From: Zizania palustris | Taxonomy: Eukaryota > Streptophyta > Magnoliopsida > Poales > Poaceae | Assembly (NCBI GenBank): GCA_019279435.1 | Contig: JAAALK010000286.1 | Coordinates: forward strand, 41,105,712-41,169,711 | Direction: 5' to 3' | DNA: 64,000 nt | Shown here: piece by piece, positions 43,674 to 55,310 of the stretch | Position numbering within the stretch: the first letter of the stretch is position 1 | Layout of the letters: each line of letters begins with the position of its first letter | Made by a program: the position numbers and the translations under genes | Notes under the pieces: model-generated | The model's database searches: none | What the model was told of the DNA's origin: nothing | What the model saw: only the letters and a program-made list of their open reading frames with translations

Positions 43674-45696
43674 TGTTGGACAAAAAACGGCGACCAGAGG
43701 GGGTGAATGAGAGCTTTTAAAATTTCAGACTAAAAATAGCCCTTCGGTTTTAAAACTGTCTTCTGCGGAATAGGCTTCGAACAAACCCTTCGAAGTTCTG
43801 GTTCGGAGGTATTTCTCAGCTCCGAAACCAGGCTTCGCAAGGCGCAAAAGTTCGAAGTCAATAAGACTTCGCTCCACTCGCAACACCGAAAATTTAGCTC
43901 TGCTAAGTCAGTGCAGGCTCCGCACACTGGGTGCCTTCGAGCAGACTTCGCACTTCACCCTTCGCAAGAGCAGACTTTCCTCTGAGGACTTCGACCAAAC
44001 ACTCAGCGCTAGCAACTGGTACTAGGCTTCGTACTTCGAAGGTTTAAATACACACAGAACACACTTCGTCAAGGACTTCGTCAAGTGAAGAAAATGGGCT
44101 TCGATTCAACCCAAGGACAGTGCTTCGCTAGTAATCAGAGAGGTCTAGCCTCCAGTTTACACAGAGCGAACAGACACTGTAAAACACACACTTCACACGA
44201 ACAGACCTCTCACACACTTCTCCAGAAGAGATCCAGTGCACAAACTCAACCTAGAAGAGGATGGTGCACAGAGAAATCAAAACATGCAGTGCAAAGTAGG
44301 CATACAAGTTCAAACAATAAATGAAAACAGAATCAAAGTTTCATTGCTTGAACAGGGAACACAAAATGAACTCACAGGATGAATACAGAGAGTGTGGCGG
44401 CTAGCATAAGAGTTCTACAATGGCTGCTCAAAAGTGTTGCTGTGACCTAGGCTAGCCTCCACTATTTATATGCACTATTCAGCCCTATGAATAGACTACT
44501 TTACCCCTAGTGTTTACACCGTTTTTGTCTCATCAGAACAAGGGGTACAACTGGTAGTCTACTTTATTTGGAGACTTCTTTTATCAGCTTCACAGAGGAG
44601 ATAACATCAGTTTTTGCAGAGTAGACACGGTCAACCTTTGCAGTCTTGGATTCTTCTCAAGCCCTCCTTCGCACGCGAGGGGTGCGGTAGCTTCGGTGAG
44701 AAGCCTTGAGCCTGACGGCCTTCACTTCACCGAAGTCAGCCTTCGATACAGTGACAATTTTTAGTCGAAGCTGTCAAAGCCCTTGAGCCTTCGCACCAAC
44801 ACCTCCGGAGTGGACCACCATGGCTTTGCAGCTTCTCCCAGCTTGAACTCCGTCTGTCCGTGTACCGAAGCCATGTATGGCCGAAGTACCTCAAGTCAGC
44901 CACACTCCGAAGCCCCACCTTCGGAGTACCACCCTCCGAAGTCCCTCCTTCGTCCAAGGCCTCTGCATGAATCATTCCATGAGCACTTCGTCGCAGTGTC
45001 TCTCCCCAAGCACACTCCTCGACGAACCTCACCCGGACCATGCCTTCGATGCACCTCGACTTCTGAGACCTTCGTCGGGTATACCTTAGAGTGCCTCCCT
45101 CCAGAGCACACTTCGAACACCTTGCCTCATTGCTGAGGACTTTGTCCACCATACTCTGAAGTCACTACGTTCGGAGTACCCTTCGAAGTGCCTCGCCTCC
45201 GAGGACTTCATCTCGGAGTACCTTCACCTAGAGCCATGCTCAGCACTCTCTGCGTTCGTCTGGCGCACCTCGACCTGAGGTCCGACCTCGACCCCTTCGC
45301 AACCTTCATGACCGAGCTCCCCGCTCGCCTGGCATCAAGCCTCCCGCTTGACCCAAATTCACTTGCTGCGAACCGTCTGTCGCCTCCGTAGTCACCTACG
45401 CACCACAAACATACAGACAAGTGTATCCAGCACCCCGGAGACCTCTCCGGGTAAACAACCTTCGGCACACACTCTGGTGCACCGCCCAAAGTACCGAGAC
45501 CTTCGGTACGAACCAGTCATCGTGTATTGTCGAACTCCTCCAACAGGCACACTCCGCTGCAACAGCTGCAGCAAACAGAGCCCACCGAACCCTTCGGTGA
45601 AACAACCTCCAAACCCTTCAGAGGGACCCCTTCGAATCAGAGGATAAAATATGTCAATCACTCATCACAAACTCCGAAACCAACCCTTTGTTTCTA
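43674..45696 (-). repeat. 3' LTR of the SIRE-like Copia element
   Basis: Plus-strand start TGTTGGACAAAAAACGGCGA; end near gtttcta before the pyrimidine run tctcccccttg (minus-strand purine tract, about 45699-45707). Very rich in TTCG words. The solo LTR at 5226-7204 is a relative. ORFs within are not genes. Confidence 0.9.
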
Positions 45697-46214
45697 GATC
45701 TCCCCCTTGATGAGTGCATTGACAACCAAATTCAAGTTCAAGAAAATTTTTAAAAATTTCAGCACACAAGTGACCATAAAAACTCAGAAACGAGCCAAAT
45801 CATGTCACTTGACAAAAGAATTTTCCTTCCCCTTTTTCAACAGAGTAAAAGCCCCTTCAGCAAATCTTCTCTTTGCAAGATAAAAACTCCCCCTTAGTTA
45901 TTTTACGTCCTTGCTGCAGAGAACTCAACAATTTCTCCCCCTTTGGCAATGCAAGCATCAAGGAGCATTTAAAAGATGCAAAGCTTTGAAATGGACAGAA
46001 TTGCAAAGACATATAAAGCAAAAATATGCCAACATTAATACCAATTATCATGTGCTCAACTCAATTTAATATTCTCTAAAAAACATGATAACAACATGTG
46101 ATTTTATCATTTTTGAAATAAAAGCATCACCACTCAATCAAGGTAACTAGAGAAGTAAAAGCAGGGACTGCGCAAAGCTAGTCAATTTCTACTCTAGACA
46201 AAATCTGCTCCCTC

Positions 46215-46871
46215 TCACAAAATGTCGTAAGGGTGACAAACACCAAGTTCCCCACGCAAGTAGGCAAAACGAGAAACATCGAGGGGTTTTGTGAAAATAT
46301 CGGCTCGCTGGTGTTGGGTATCAACATATTGAAGCTCAATATCATCCTTCTCATTATGATATCTAAGAAAATGATATCGCACATCAATGTGTTTGGTTCT
46401 GGAATGCTGAACGGGGTTGTTTGCAATACAAATACCACTAGTGTTATCATAGAAAAGTGGAACACTCTTATAATCTAACCCAAAATCCCGCAAAGTGGAA
46501 ACCATCCACAAAATCTGAGAGCAACAGCTAGCTGCAGCAACATATTCGACCTCAGCCATCGATTGTGCAACACTAGACTGTTTGCGGGAAGACCAGCAAA
46601 CAAGCGAAGTACCCAGCAAACAAGTATCGGAGGTACTTTTCCTATCAATCCTACACCCAGCAAAATCCGCATCGGAATAACCTTGAAGACACAAAGAGGA
46701 AGATGCAGAATACCAAATGTCGAATTCTAGGGTATGTTTGAGATACCTGAGAATGCGCTTTACCGCTTGACAATGCGAAGCACGAGGTGAAGCCTGAAAA
46801 CGAGCGCACAGACACACTGCGAAGTGTATGTCCGACCTCATAGCAGTCAAGTAGAGGAGGGAGCCGATCAT
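46215..46871 (-). pseudogene. pol: SIRE-like Copia RNase H and end of pol
   Basis: Minus frame of 218 codons: MIGSLLYLTAMRSDIHFAVC, LQGYSDADFAGCRIDRKSTS, VAQSMAEVEYVAAASCCSQI, SRTKHIDVRYHFLRYHNEKD and ADIFTKPLDVSRF. These are the standard end of Copia pol. It is parted from the RT frame by a stop near 46887. The D-E-D residues of RNase H appear kept (DADFAG, AEVEY, YDNTS). Confidence 0.88.
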
Positions 46872-46886
46872 ACTTCGGAACTCCTT

Positions 46887-48118
46887 CTAATCTACGGCTT
46901 CTCCATCCTCATCAAGATCCAATGTTACAGATGTAGCCATTGGAGTGGCGAGGGGCTTCGCATCAGCCATGTCGAATTTCTTGAGCAGGTCCTTGGTGTA
47001 CTTCGTCTGGTGGACGAATGTACCTTGTTTTCTTTGCTTGATTTGCAAACCAAGGAAAAATGTGAGTTCGCCCATCATGGACATCTCGAACTCCGTGCTC
47101 ATGGAATCTGCAAACTCGGCAACCAAAGCATGAGAAGAGCCACCAAAGATGATATCATTCACATAAATCTGAACTAGGAGGAAATCTTTGCCATGCTTGA
47201 GAGTGAACATGGTTTTATCAACAGATCCCATCAAATACCCCCGCTCAAGCAGAAAAGACTTAAGTCTATCATACCAAGCTCGAGGGGCCTGCTTGAGTCC
47301 ATAAAGAGCCTTGTGAAGTTTAAGGACTTTATGTGGGTACTTGGGTTTTCAAAGTCAAGGGGTTATTTTACATAAACATCTTCGCCTATGAAGCCATTAA
47401 GAAATGCACTTTTGACATCCATTTGAAAGAGATTGAATCCCCGGGATGTCGCAAAGGCAAGCAAAATCCTAATGGCCTCTAGACGTGCAACAGGTGCAAA
47501 AGTTTCAGTAAAATCAATCCCTTTTAATTGAGAATAACCTTGAGCTACAAGTCTAGCCTTGTTTCTAACTACAGTCCCATCCTCCCCTTGTTTGTTTTTG
47601 AAAATCCATTTTGTTCCAATGAAATGAACATTTGGTGGAGGATCAACTAAAGTCTAGACTTGGTTTCTCTCAAAGTTTTCAAGTTCTTCATGCATGGCAT
47701 TGATCCAACTAGAATCAGAAAGTGCATGACTAACATCTAAGGGCTCAAAAGAAGCAACAAAAGCGGAATCAATGAAATGAGTATGAGAACGTGTTACCCT
47801 TTGATCAAGCTCACCAATGATCTGCTCGGGAGGATGCATCCTTTGAACATGATGTGGAGCCTCGCGGCGGGATGCAGTCTCCCCCTCAACTTGTGCGTTG
47901 GAGTGGTCCAAGATGACCGATGTCGAGGTAGTTGCTTCGGGACCTTGTGCCGAAGTGGTTGAAGCGGGGTCGGCTTCGGGGGTTGATGTCGAGGGTAGTA
48001 GAGGGTAGTAGGGGTTCATCCTCGAACTCTCTGGGATCTTCTTCGAAGATGGTCTGCTCCATGTCGTGTTCATTTGCCTGTTCAAATGTAGAACTAACAG
48101 AGGGGGTTTATTCATCAA
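46887..48118 (-). pseudogene. pol: SIRE-like Copia reverse transcriptase, broken
   Basis: The minus strand begins with a Ser/Thr/Pro-rich linker, then RSHTHFIDSAFVASFEPLDV and NAMHEELENFERNQV, stop (47654). RT palm follows in pieces: KWIFKNKQGEDGTVVRNKAR, LVAQGYSQLKGIDFTETFAP, LFQMDVKSAFLNGFI, a stop or shift near 47370, then LLVQIYVNDIIFGGSSHALV and FFLGLQIKQRKQGTF. The catalytic YVDD is YVND here (codon AAT, about 47157-47165). At least three breaks; not functional. Confidence 0.85.
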
Positions 48119-48356
48119 AAGTCACATCACATGACTCGATGACAGTGTTAGTTTCTAAATTATGAACACGATAAGAATGACCATGTGTAGTGTAACCCAA
48201 AAAGATCCCGTCAGAAGAGCGCGACTCAAATTTGTCCAAATTTCCTCGTTTCAGGATAAAGCAACGACAACCAAATACTCAAAGATGAGTAACTTTGGGC
48301 TTCCTCCCAAAACGTAGCTCATAAGATGTCAAGTTCAAAATTGAGCGTAAGAAGAT

Positions 48357-49370
48357 TCAGTTTGAGATGTAACAAGCAGTGTTCATGGCCTCATCCCAGA
48401 ATTTCCTAGGAGTCTTGTACTCATCGAGCATCGTCCTAGCCATCTCAACCAAAGTGCGGTTCTTTATCTCAACAACACCGTTTTGTTGAGGAACCCGCGG
48501 AGCAGAGAATTGATGTTCTATGCCATGCTCCATGGAAAAGTCAACAAAGAGACTGTTCTTGAACTCAGTGCCATTATCACTTCGAATGAATTTCAATGCA
48601 TCAGGGAGTTCAATGAAAAGTCTCAAAACCAAGCTCCGAAAGTGTGAAAACACTTCATCCTTGCTGGCAAGAAAGAAGACCCAAGAGTAACGAAAGAAAT
48701 CGTCGACAATGACTAGCACATGCCACTTGCCGCCTAAAGAACTAACCCGAGACGGACCTACAGTGTCCATGTGGAGAAGTTCTCCGGGTTGCTCAGTCAT
48801 CACCGTGGTGACTGGCGAGTGCGAAGCAGCAATCATTTTTCCATGTCGACATGGAGCACAAACTAAATTCTTCTCAAACTTGAGCTTGGGCAATCCTCGG
48901 ATCAGACCTAGGGCACTCAGACGAGCAAACAACTCAAAGCTCATATGCCCTAGTCTCCTATGCCACTTCCAAAGCTCAGAAGTCGAATGTGCAACAAGAC
49001 AATGAGAAGAACCAGATGGCTCAGAAAAATCAGCTCCAAAAACTCTCCCAACTCTAAAGATCTTACAGACCACAACGCCATCAGAATTGAGTACTTGCGA
49101 AGTATCGTGATGGAATCGCACTTCGAAGCCCCCATCAAGCAATTGAGATACAGAAAGCAAATTGTATCCCAAGTTTTCAACCAAAGCAACATCTTTGAGA
49201 GTGAAATTCGAGTTGATTCTTACCACACCTTTACCTTTCACTCTACTCCTTCGATTGTTGCCGAAGGTGATATGTTCCTTTTGCTTGGTTATGGTGAGGC
49301 TGGAGAACCATGCTGCATCTCCGGTCATGTGGCGCGAACAACTGGAGTTCATGATCCACGTGCCCTCCAA
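48357..49370 (-). pseudogene. pol: SIRE-like Copia protease and integrase fragment
   Basis: Minus frame of 337 codons. The start WIMNSSCSRHMTGDAAWFSS matches the Copia protease site, normally DSGC(T/S)RHMTG, but the catalytic Asp-Ser-Gly is Asn-Ser-Ser. Then GAG-pre-integrase (LWKWHRRLGHMSFELFARLS, CAPCRHGKM) and integrase core (LLHMDTVGPSRVSSLGGKWH, KFIRSDNGTEFKN, PQQNGVVEIKNRTLVEMART) with D-D-E present. The frame stops at 48357 in the integrase C-terminal part. Both the protease change and the stop disable it. Confidence 0.88.
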
Positions 49371-49752
49371 GCCTCGGTCTGACGCCTACACATGATAAGA
49401 AAATCTCGATCGCTTAGTGCTGGGGTGAGTGAATACATGACGAGGCATCCAACACTGAGTGATACGAGTAGTAGGCACAGTTAAAATAGACTGTCTACGC
49501 ACAGGATAATCAGAATGATGCAAAGTGCGAGGTCTACCTACATGATGTGACCCAAATGCATGACGAGGTCTCCTACTCTGACGAGGTACAAAGCTACTTT
49601 CCCAGGGTCTACCACCATATGGAACCACCTCGAGGAGCAAAACCTCTCCGAGAAGTGCGAGGAACCTCGAAAACAGGACGTGAGTACAACTCAGACTCCT
49701 GCATACCTCGAGATGGGTAATGCATGTCCTGGAAACTCATCGCCTGAGAGCG

Positions 49753-49980
49753 TCACTCATCCTTGATGCGATAAAAACAGAACCCAACCAAATGACCCAC
49801 CCACTGACAATAGGAACAATGAAACACTCCCCTAGGGGCACTCACATGGGTCATAGGAGCAATCCTCACAGGATCCTTGGGCTTCTGTTGAGTGGTTTTC
49901 TTGGGAGGAAGTTTCTTTGCAGGAGGAGTGGTTTTCTTTGAAGTTTGGGTAGGCTTTTTGGCTGATGGAGTGTCTAACAA
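49753..49980 (-). pseudogene. gag: SIRE-like Copia gag C-terminal zinc-finger segment
   Basis: Lys/Pro/Thr-rich stretch (KKPTQTSKKTTPPAKKLPPK) then FHCSYCQWVGHLVGFCFYRI, the second zinc knuckle-like motif of SIRE gag proteins. Open in the minus frame, ends at a stop at 49753. It links gag (50210-51937) to the protease (49370 on). Confidence 0.7.
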
Positions 49981-50121
49981 AGCTCTCTCTTTCTCTAGGG
50001 TAGTGGGTGAGGTAAAAACAGTTTTGTTCTCACTGTCTAAAAAATCCTCTCAAAACCCAATCCCAAAGCTAACCCTGCCGTGTCAGCACACATCTTGAGT
50101 TTGGCCAAGAGCAAGTCCATC

Positions 50122-50311
50122 CTACCCTTTCCCTCAGTGCATTTGTTAACCATAGAAAGAAGGTATTCATTTTCAGTCATAAGGTTTTCAGCTCGCTCTC
50201 TAACAGTGCCTAGATCTTACCCTTTCCCTCAGTGCATTTGTTAACCATAGAAATAAGGTATTCATTTTCAGTCATAAGGTTTTCAGCTCGCTCTCTAACA
50301 GTGCCTAGCTG
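50122..50311. repeat. 95-bp tandem duplication in the SIRE-like gag region
   Basis: taccctttccctcagtgcat starts at 50123 and again at 50218, and the copies are nearly identical (aaagaagg / aaataagg). It repeats part of the coiled-coil segment of gag and is recent compared with the age of the element. Confidence 0.9.
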
Positions 50312-51937
50312 GTCCTTAAGGGTTATGCAAGTGTCACATACAGGTTGCACATCCTTAGAACTACCAGCTCTCTCCAATCTAGCCTCTAAATCATGAACAT
50401 GCTTATCACGTAAATCTATGCTCTCACGTAATAAAGAACAGTTCATGCATTCATTTCTATCATGAGAACTAGAATCAACCATCAAAAGCTGCTTCTGTGC
50501 AGTCTCAAGCTCAAAAAGAGTTTGAGCATGCACAGAACGCAACTAAGCAAGCTCACTCATGACAACAGTGCAAGATTCACATTCAGCATCATTAATCCTA
50601 GACTTAAGCATGACATAATAAGTAGAAACATATTCTAGCCTAAGTCTAAGGTCTTTTTTATCTCTAGTGGCTTGCACAAGTAACCTATCCTGACCAAGAA
50701 CTACTTCATTCAGTTCATTTATTTTAATTGAAAGCTGGTCATAGGATAGAGGTACCTCAGATGAGTCAAGCTCATCGCCACTGTGATCACTGTCGGCTAT
50801 GAAGCAAAGGCCGGTGAAATCTCGTCTCTTCTTGTCCTTCTTCTCTTCCTTCCATGGGGACTCCTCCTCCTCATCAGAGCTCGATTCCTCAGTTGAGGAA
50901 GTGTCGATGTCACTGAGAGCAGCAACAAAGGCTCTGGAAGTGGCTTTGGCTACCCTCTTAGCCACCTTACCGCGCTTGCCCTTCACAAAGGGTTTCCTCT
51001 CCTTTTTGTGGTATCTGGGACGCTCACTCTCATCTCTCTTCTTGAGTTTTGGGCAATTGGCCTTGATGTGAGAAGTGTCGCCACACTCAAAACAACCACT
51101 AAAACCACATCTCCTCTGATCCCATCTCTCATGGTGAAAACGGGTGAACCTTCTGGCAATGAGAGCAAGATCATCATCATCCAGAGTATCCACATGCTCC
51201 TTAGTGACGGAGACCAGGGAGGACAAGACAAAACCATCTGCAAGAACACAAGTGTCTGATGTGCTTGGTTCTGCAGTGGTGCCACGGCTAGTGCTAGAAA
51301 CTAGTGTCAATGGTTGTGGCAAAGAGTTCTTATGCACTGCAAGAGATGCCTTGGCAATCTCAGTGGACTTCAGCTTGCTGAATAGCTCATCACAGGTCAA
51401 TGTGTCATAACCTGCGGACTCCCTAATGCTGGATATCTTCACTTCCCATATGCTACGATCAAGAGCATAGAGAAGCTTGATAGCCCTGTCATGATCATTG
51501 TAAGCAAGCGTCCCGTTGGACCGCAAGTTACTCACTATCGCATCAAAGCGAGAAAACATGGCATCTATAGATTCACCAGGTGCCTGCACAAACAGCTGAT
51601 ACTGTTGATTGTATGTGCTTTGGCATCTGGACTTAATCTGTGTAGAGCCCTCATGAAAGATAGTGAGTGTATTCCAAATCTCCCTAGCTGTCCTAAGGTG
51701 CTGCACCCTATCAAACTCACTCCGACTCAAACCAATGAACAATATATTTCTAGACTTGGAGTTGGCATTATACTGATCCTTCTCTGTTTGAGAGGTGCGA
51801 GTTTCAGGGATCGAGTATTGTGAGTCCACAATCTCCCAAATTGCATTTCCTTGGCTTAGCAAGTAAGCCTCCATGCGCACCTTCCAGTATGCAAAGTCCA
51901 TCTCATCGAACAGAGGTATTTTACTAACTCTGTCCAT
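50210..51937 (-). pseudogene. gag: SIRE-like Copia gag, two frames
   Basis: Main frame 51937-50543 starts MDRVSKIPLFDEMDFAYWKV, the DUF4219-type start of SIRE gags, followed by the UBN2 core (HLRTAREIWNTLTIFHEGST, MFSRFDAIVSNLRSNG), and the zinc knuckle CFECGDTSHIKANC. An acidic, serine-rich segment and a Leu/Lys coiled coil follow. A stop at 50543 parts it from 50542-50210, another coiled coil (LRESIDLRDKHVHDLEARLE). The two join in register, so a single stop is the break. The frame then runs into the 95-bp duplication. Confidence 0.88.
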
Positions 51938-51986
51938 ATCGCCAACAGATCACAAAACCGGTTAAGGTCAATTGGTGATCTTAACC

Positions 51987-52000
51987 TGCTCTGATACCAA
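51987..52000 (-). promoter_or_regulatory. Primer binding site of the SIRE-like element
   Basis: The minus strand reads TTGGTATCAGAGCAG next to the LTR, the initiator Met-tRNA site. Confidence 0.93.
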
Positions 52001-52001
52001 T

Positions 52002-53687
52002 TGTTGAATCAAAAATGGAGACTAGAGGGGGGGGTGAATGAGAGCTTTTAAAATTTCAGACTAAAAACAACCCTTCTGTTTTAAAATTGTCTTCTGCGGA
52101 ATAGGCTTCGAACACACCCTTCGAAGTTCTGGTTCGGAGGTATTTCTCAGCTCCGAAACTAGGCTTTGCAAGGAGAAAAAGTTCGAAGTCAAGAAGACTT
52201 CGCTCCACTCGCAACCCCGAAAATTTAGCTCTGCTAAGTTAGTGCAGGCTCCACACACTAGGTGCCTTCGAGCAAGCAGACTTCGCACTTCACCCTTCGC
52301 AAGAGCAGACTTTCCTCTGAGGACTTCGACCAAACACTCAGCGCTAGCAACTGGTACTAGGCTTCGTACTTCGAAGGTTTAAATACACACAGAACACACT
52401 TCGTCAAGGACTTCGTCAAGTGAAGAAAATGGGCTTCGATTCAACCCAAGGACAGTGCTTCGCTAGTAATCAGAGAGGTCTAGCCTCCAGTTTACACAGA
52501 GCGAACAGACACTGTAAAACACACACTTCACACGAACAGACCTCTCACACACTTCTCCAGAAGAGATCTAGTGCACAAACTCAACCCAGAAGAGGATGGT
52601 ACACAGAGAAATCAAAACATGTAGTGCAAAGTAGGCATACAAGTTCAAACAATAAATGAAAACAGAATCAAAGTTTCATTGCTTGAACAGGGAACACAAA
52701 ATGAACTCACAGGATGAATACAGAGAGTGTGGCGGCTAGCATAGGAGTTCTACAATGGCTGCTCAAAAGTGTTGCTGTGACCTAGGCTAGCCTCCACTAT
52801 TTATAGGCACTATTCAACCCTATGAATAGACTACTTTATCCCTAGGGTTTACACTATTTTTGTCTCATGAGAACAAGGGGTACAACTGGTAGTCTACTTT
52901 ATTTGGAGGCTTCTTTTGTCAGCTTCGCAGAGGATACAACATCAGCTTTTGCAGAGCAGACACGGTCAGCCTTTGCAGTCTTGGATTCTTCTGAAGCCTC
53001 CCTTCGCACGCGAGGGGTGCGGTAGCTTCGGTGAGAAGCCTTGAGCCTGACGGCCTTCGCTTCACCGAAGTCAGCCTTCGATACAGTGACGGTTTTGAGC
53101 CAAAGCCGTCAAAGCCCTTGGGCCTTCGCACCAACACCTCCGGAGTGGACCACCACGGCTTCGCAGCTTCTTCCAGCTTGAACTCCGCCTGTCCGTGTAC
53201 CGAAGCCATGTATGGCCGAAGTACCTCAAGTCAGCCACACTCCGAAGCCCCACCTTCGGAGTACCACTCTTCGAAGTCCCTCCTTCGTCCAAGGCCTCCG
53301 CATGAAGCATTCAATGAGCACTTCATCACAGTGTCTTTCCCCGAGCACACTCCTCGACAAACCTCACCCGAACCATGCCTTCGATGCACCTCGACTTCTG
53401 AGACCTTCGTCAGGTATACCTTCGAGTGCCTCCCTCCGGAGCACACTTCGAACACCTTGCCTCATTGCTGAGGACTTTGTCCACCATACTCCGAAGTCAC
53501 TCCGTTGAACGGAGTACCCTTTGAAGTGCTTCGCCTCCGAGGACTTCGTCTCGGAGTACCTTCACCCGGAACCATGCTCCACACTCTTTGCCTTCGTCTG
53601 GCGCACCTCGACCTGAGGTCCGACCTCGACCCCTTCGCAGCCTTCATGACCGAGCTCCCCGCTCACCTGGCATCAAGCCTCCCGCTT
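52002..53687 (-). repeat. 5' LTR of the SIRE-like Copia element, truncated
   Basis: Plus-strand start TGTTGAATCAAAAATGGAGA. Matches 43674-45350 with scattered differences, then stops at 53687, where left-copy sequence would go on with gacccaaattc. The missing part includes the outer LTR end. Confidence 0.9.
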
Positions 53688-54340
53688 TTAACAAGGTTTG
53701 CTATTGCGGGATAATCCAAGTAAGTGTCCTTTCACCCAATGGATCGATGATTCAAGCCAAGGATCTATTAGAGGGAATGTATGACAAACCGAGACTACGG
53801 AGGAGTACACAAGAAAGAAAAAAGAGCATCTACTCAAGGTCGAGCATGCTAGTTCAAATTGGATGACTAATCTTCTAGGAATTCTTGAGTGGGACCAACG
53901 ACCTACGTGGACATGTGGGAGTCGTTGTATTATACGGACATCGCTTGGAGGCGACTCAAGGGGAAGGAGAGAATTTATGTGCCCCAACCTATATGAGCAC
54001 GTCGTGGTAAGTGATGACAACAATTGTACATATTTAATTTCATATGATTTTCTAACGCAACAGTGACCTCACTACTTATCATGGCAGCAAACTATTAGGA
54101 GATGTTCATTCCGTCGATAGATAGATATCATGCAACCTACGTACGAGGATGGTTCTATCACAGAGGCAGAAAGTCCTTCTGAGTACGAAACGAGAAGGAT
54201 TGAAGCTGATGATCGAGCGAGGAGGGCGAGATAGAGTGAAGTGGATATGCAACAGAGGGAATACAACAAGTAGAAACAACTTAGATATAGAGAGCAACAC
54301 AGACGTGCTAGAATAGAGAGAGAACGGTCAAATCAGTAGG
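53688..54340 (+). pseudogene. Fragment of a MULE-borne gene, charged C-terminus, not recognised
   Basis: Resumes MULE DNA after the truncated LTR. One plus frame reads YVDMWESLYYTDIAWRRLKG and KERIYVPQPI, stop; after a possible intron (gtaagt near 54008, acag near 54062) another frame gives MQPTYEDGSITEAESPSEYE and TRRIEADDRARRAR, ending in a very Arg/Glu/Gln-rich tail up to a TAG near 54338. A few in-frame stops occur. I do not recognise the family. It could be the end of the transposase gene or a third ORF. Confidence 0.4.
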
Positions 54341-54574
54341 ACGATAGTTGTACAACATTCTTATCAAATAGTGTTGAACTATTTGCACGGAGTTGCATTG
54401 TTTTCTTGAAACATTCAAGGAAAAACATCTACTCAGAATTTTATGATCAAACTCGTACAACTCAAACTGAAAATTATATACTAATTAAAACAGTACAACA
54501 CAAACAACACATAAAGGAGTACACAACATAACTAAGTACAATACAAATTTAAAAATACAAACTATACTACGTGC

Positions 54575-55169
54575 CTACTGAGTGCAGCAAGGATATTTTC
54601 CCTTCCTTATGGCCTCTAGTCCTACTGCATGCGCACGAAGATCCCTCTCACACTTCCTCTCTCTATCAGCCTTGTGCTCCTCTTTTGCCTTGGGCACCGC
54701 CTCCTCCCTCCTCCTCTGTTCTTCCTCATGCTCCTCCCATTGGCATCTCATCTCAAATAGCTCTCTGTTAAACGCATGGTGCCTCATAAGAGAGGCCCAC
54801 TCATCCGGATCCACCTCTTTATTGATCCATTTGACAAAGTTACATAGCGGAGGTGGCAACGATGGAGGAGTTACTTACACGCATAAATATGAATACACAT
54901 ATTGTAAGTGATTTATTAGAGAAATATATAGAAATGAACATAAAAAGTTATTAATACCGCTTTTATTGTCCATGCTTTGGCCTTGGTTTTGGCTTTTTCG
55001 GAGTCCAAGAGTAGTTCGCACACTTCCAATACCTCATCTCATATGTGAGGTCATCCTGACTTCTCATGAATTTACATGTGTCTCCACAGAAACACATGGG
55101 GGGTTTGACACCTTTCGGCAGACGGTGATGAAGATCGTAAACGTGAGTCGATAAATCCTTTTTCACCAT
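54575..55169 (-). CDS. Transposon-borne GRF-type zinc-finger protein, probably two exons
   Basis: Minus-strand pieces 55169-54963 and 54859-54575. The first reads KGVKPPMCFCGDTCKFMRSQ and DDLTYEMRYWKCANYSWTP, a zf-GRF-like C-x-C...C...C pattern. The second reads PPPLCNFVKWINKEVDPDEW, then a long Glu/Arg-rich coiled coil (EEHEEEQRRREEAVPKAKEE) and ends KGKYPCCTQ. Such GRF plus coiled-coil proteins are common in grass transposon predictions. It lies on the right side of the MULE and is read away from the right inverted repeat, matching a mudrB-like position. The exact splice sites are not resolved. Few breaks are visible, so it may be the best kept gene of the element. Confidence 0.6.
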
Positions 55170-55310
55170 ATTCCAATGTATCTACATAAATTCAATACAT
55201 TAAATTTTTATCTACATCTTCTCTAAACCACACGTAAAAATAAAGTATAGTACTCTAAATCATATGTAAAACTTGTAATCTATACCTAAATTAATTTCAA
55301 CTTAATAACT

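Larger units (their letters stand above)
43674..53687 (-). mobile_element. SIRE-like Copia retrotransposon, decayed, 5' LTR truncated
   Basis: Long LTRs (about 2.0 kb) at 43674-45696 and 52002-53687; the right, 5' copy stops at ...cctcccgctt and lacks the last 350 or so bases. Minus-strand order: PBS, gag, protease, integrase, RT, RNase H, then non-coding DNA (45697-46214) with a purine tract. Long LTRs, a gag with two zinc knuckles and the gene order fit the SIRE/Maximus lineage. Many stops and frame shifts. No target duplication can be shown, because the right end is lost. Confidence 0.9.
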
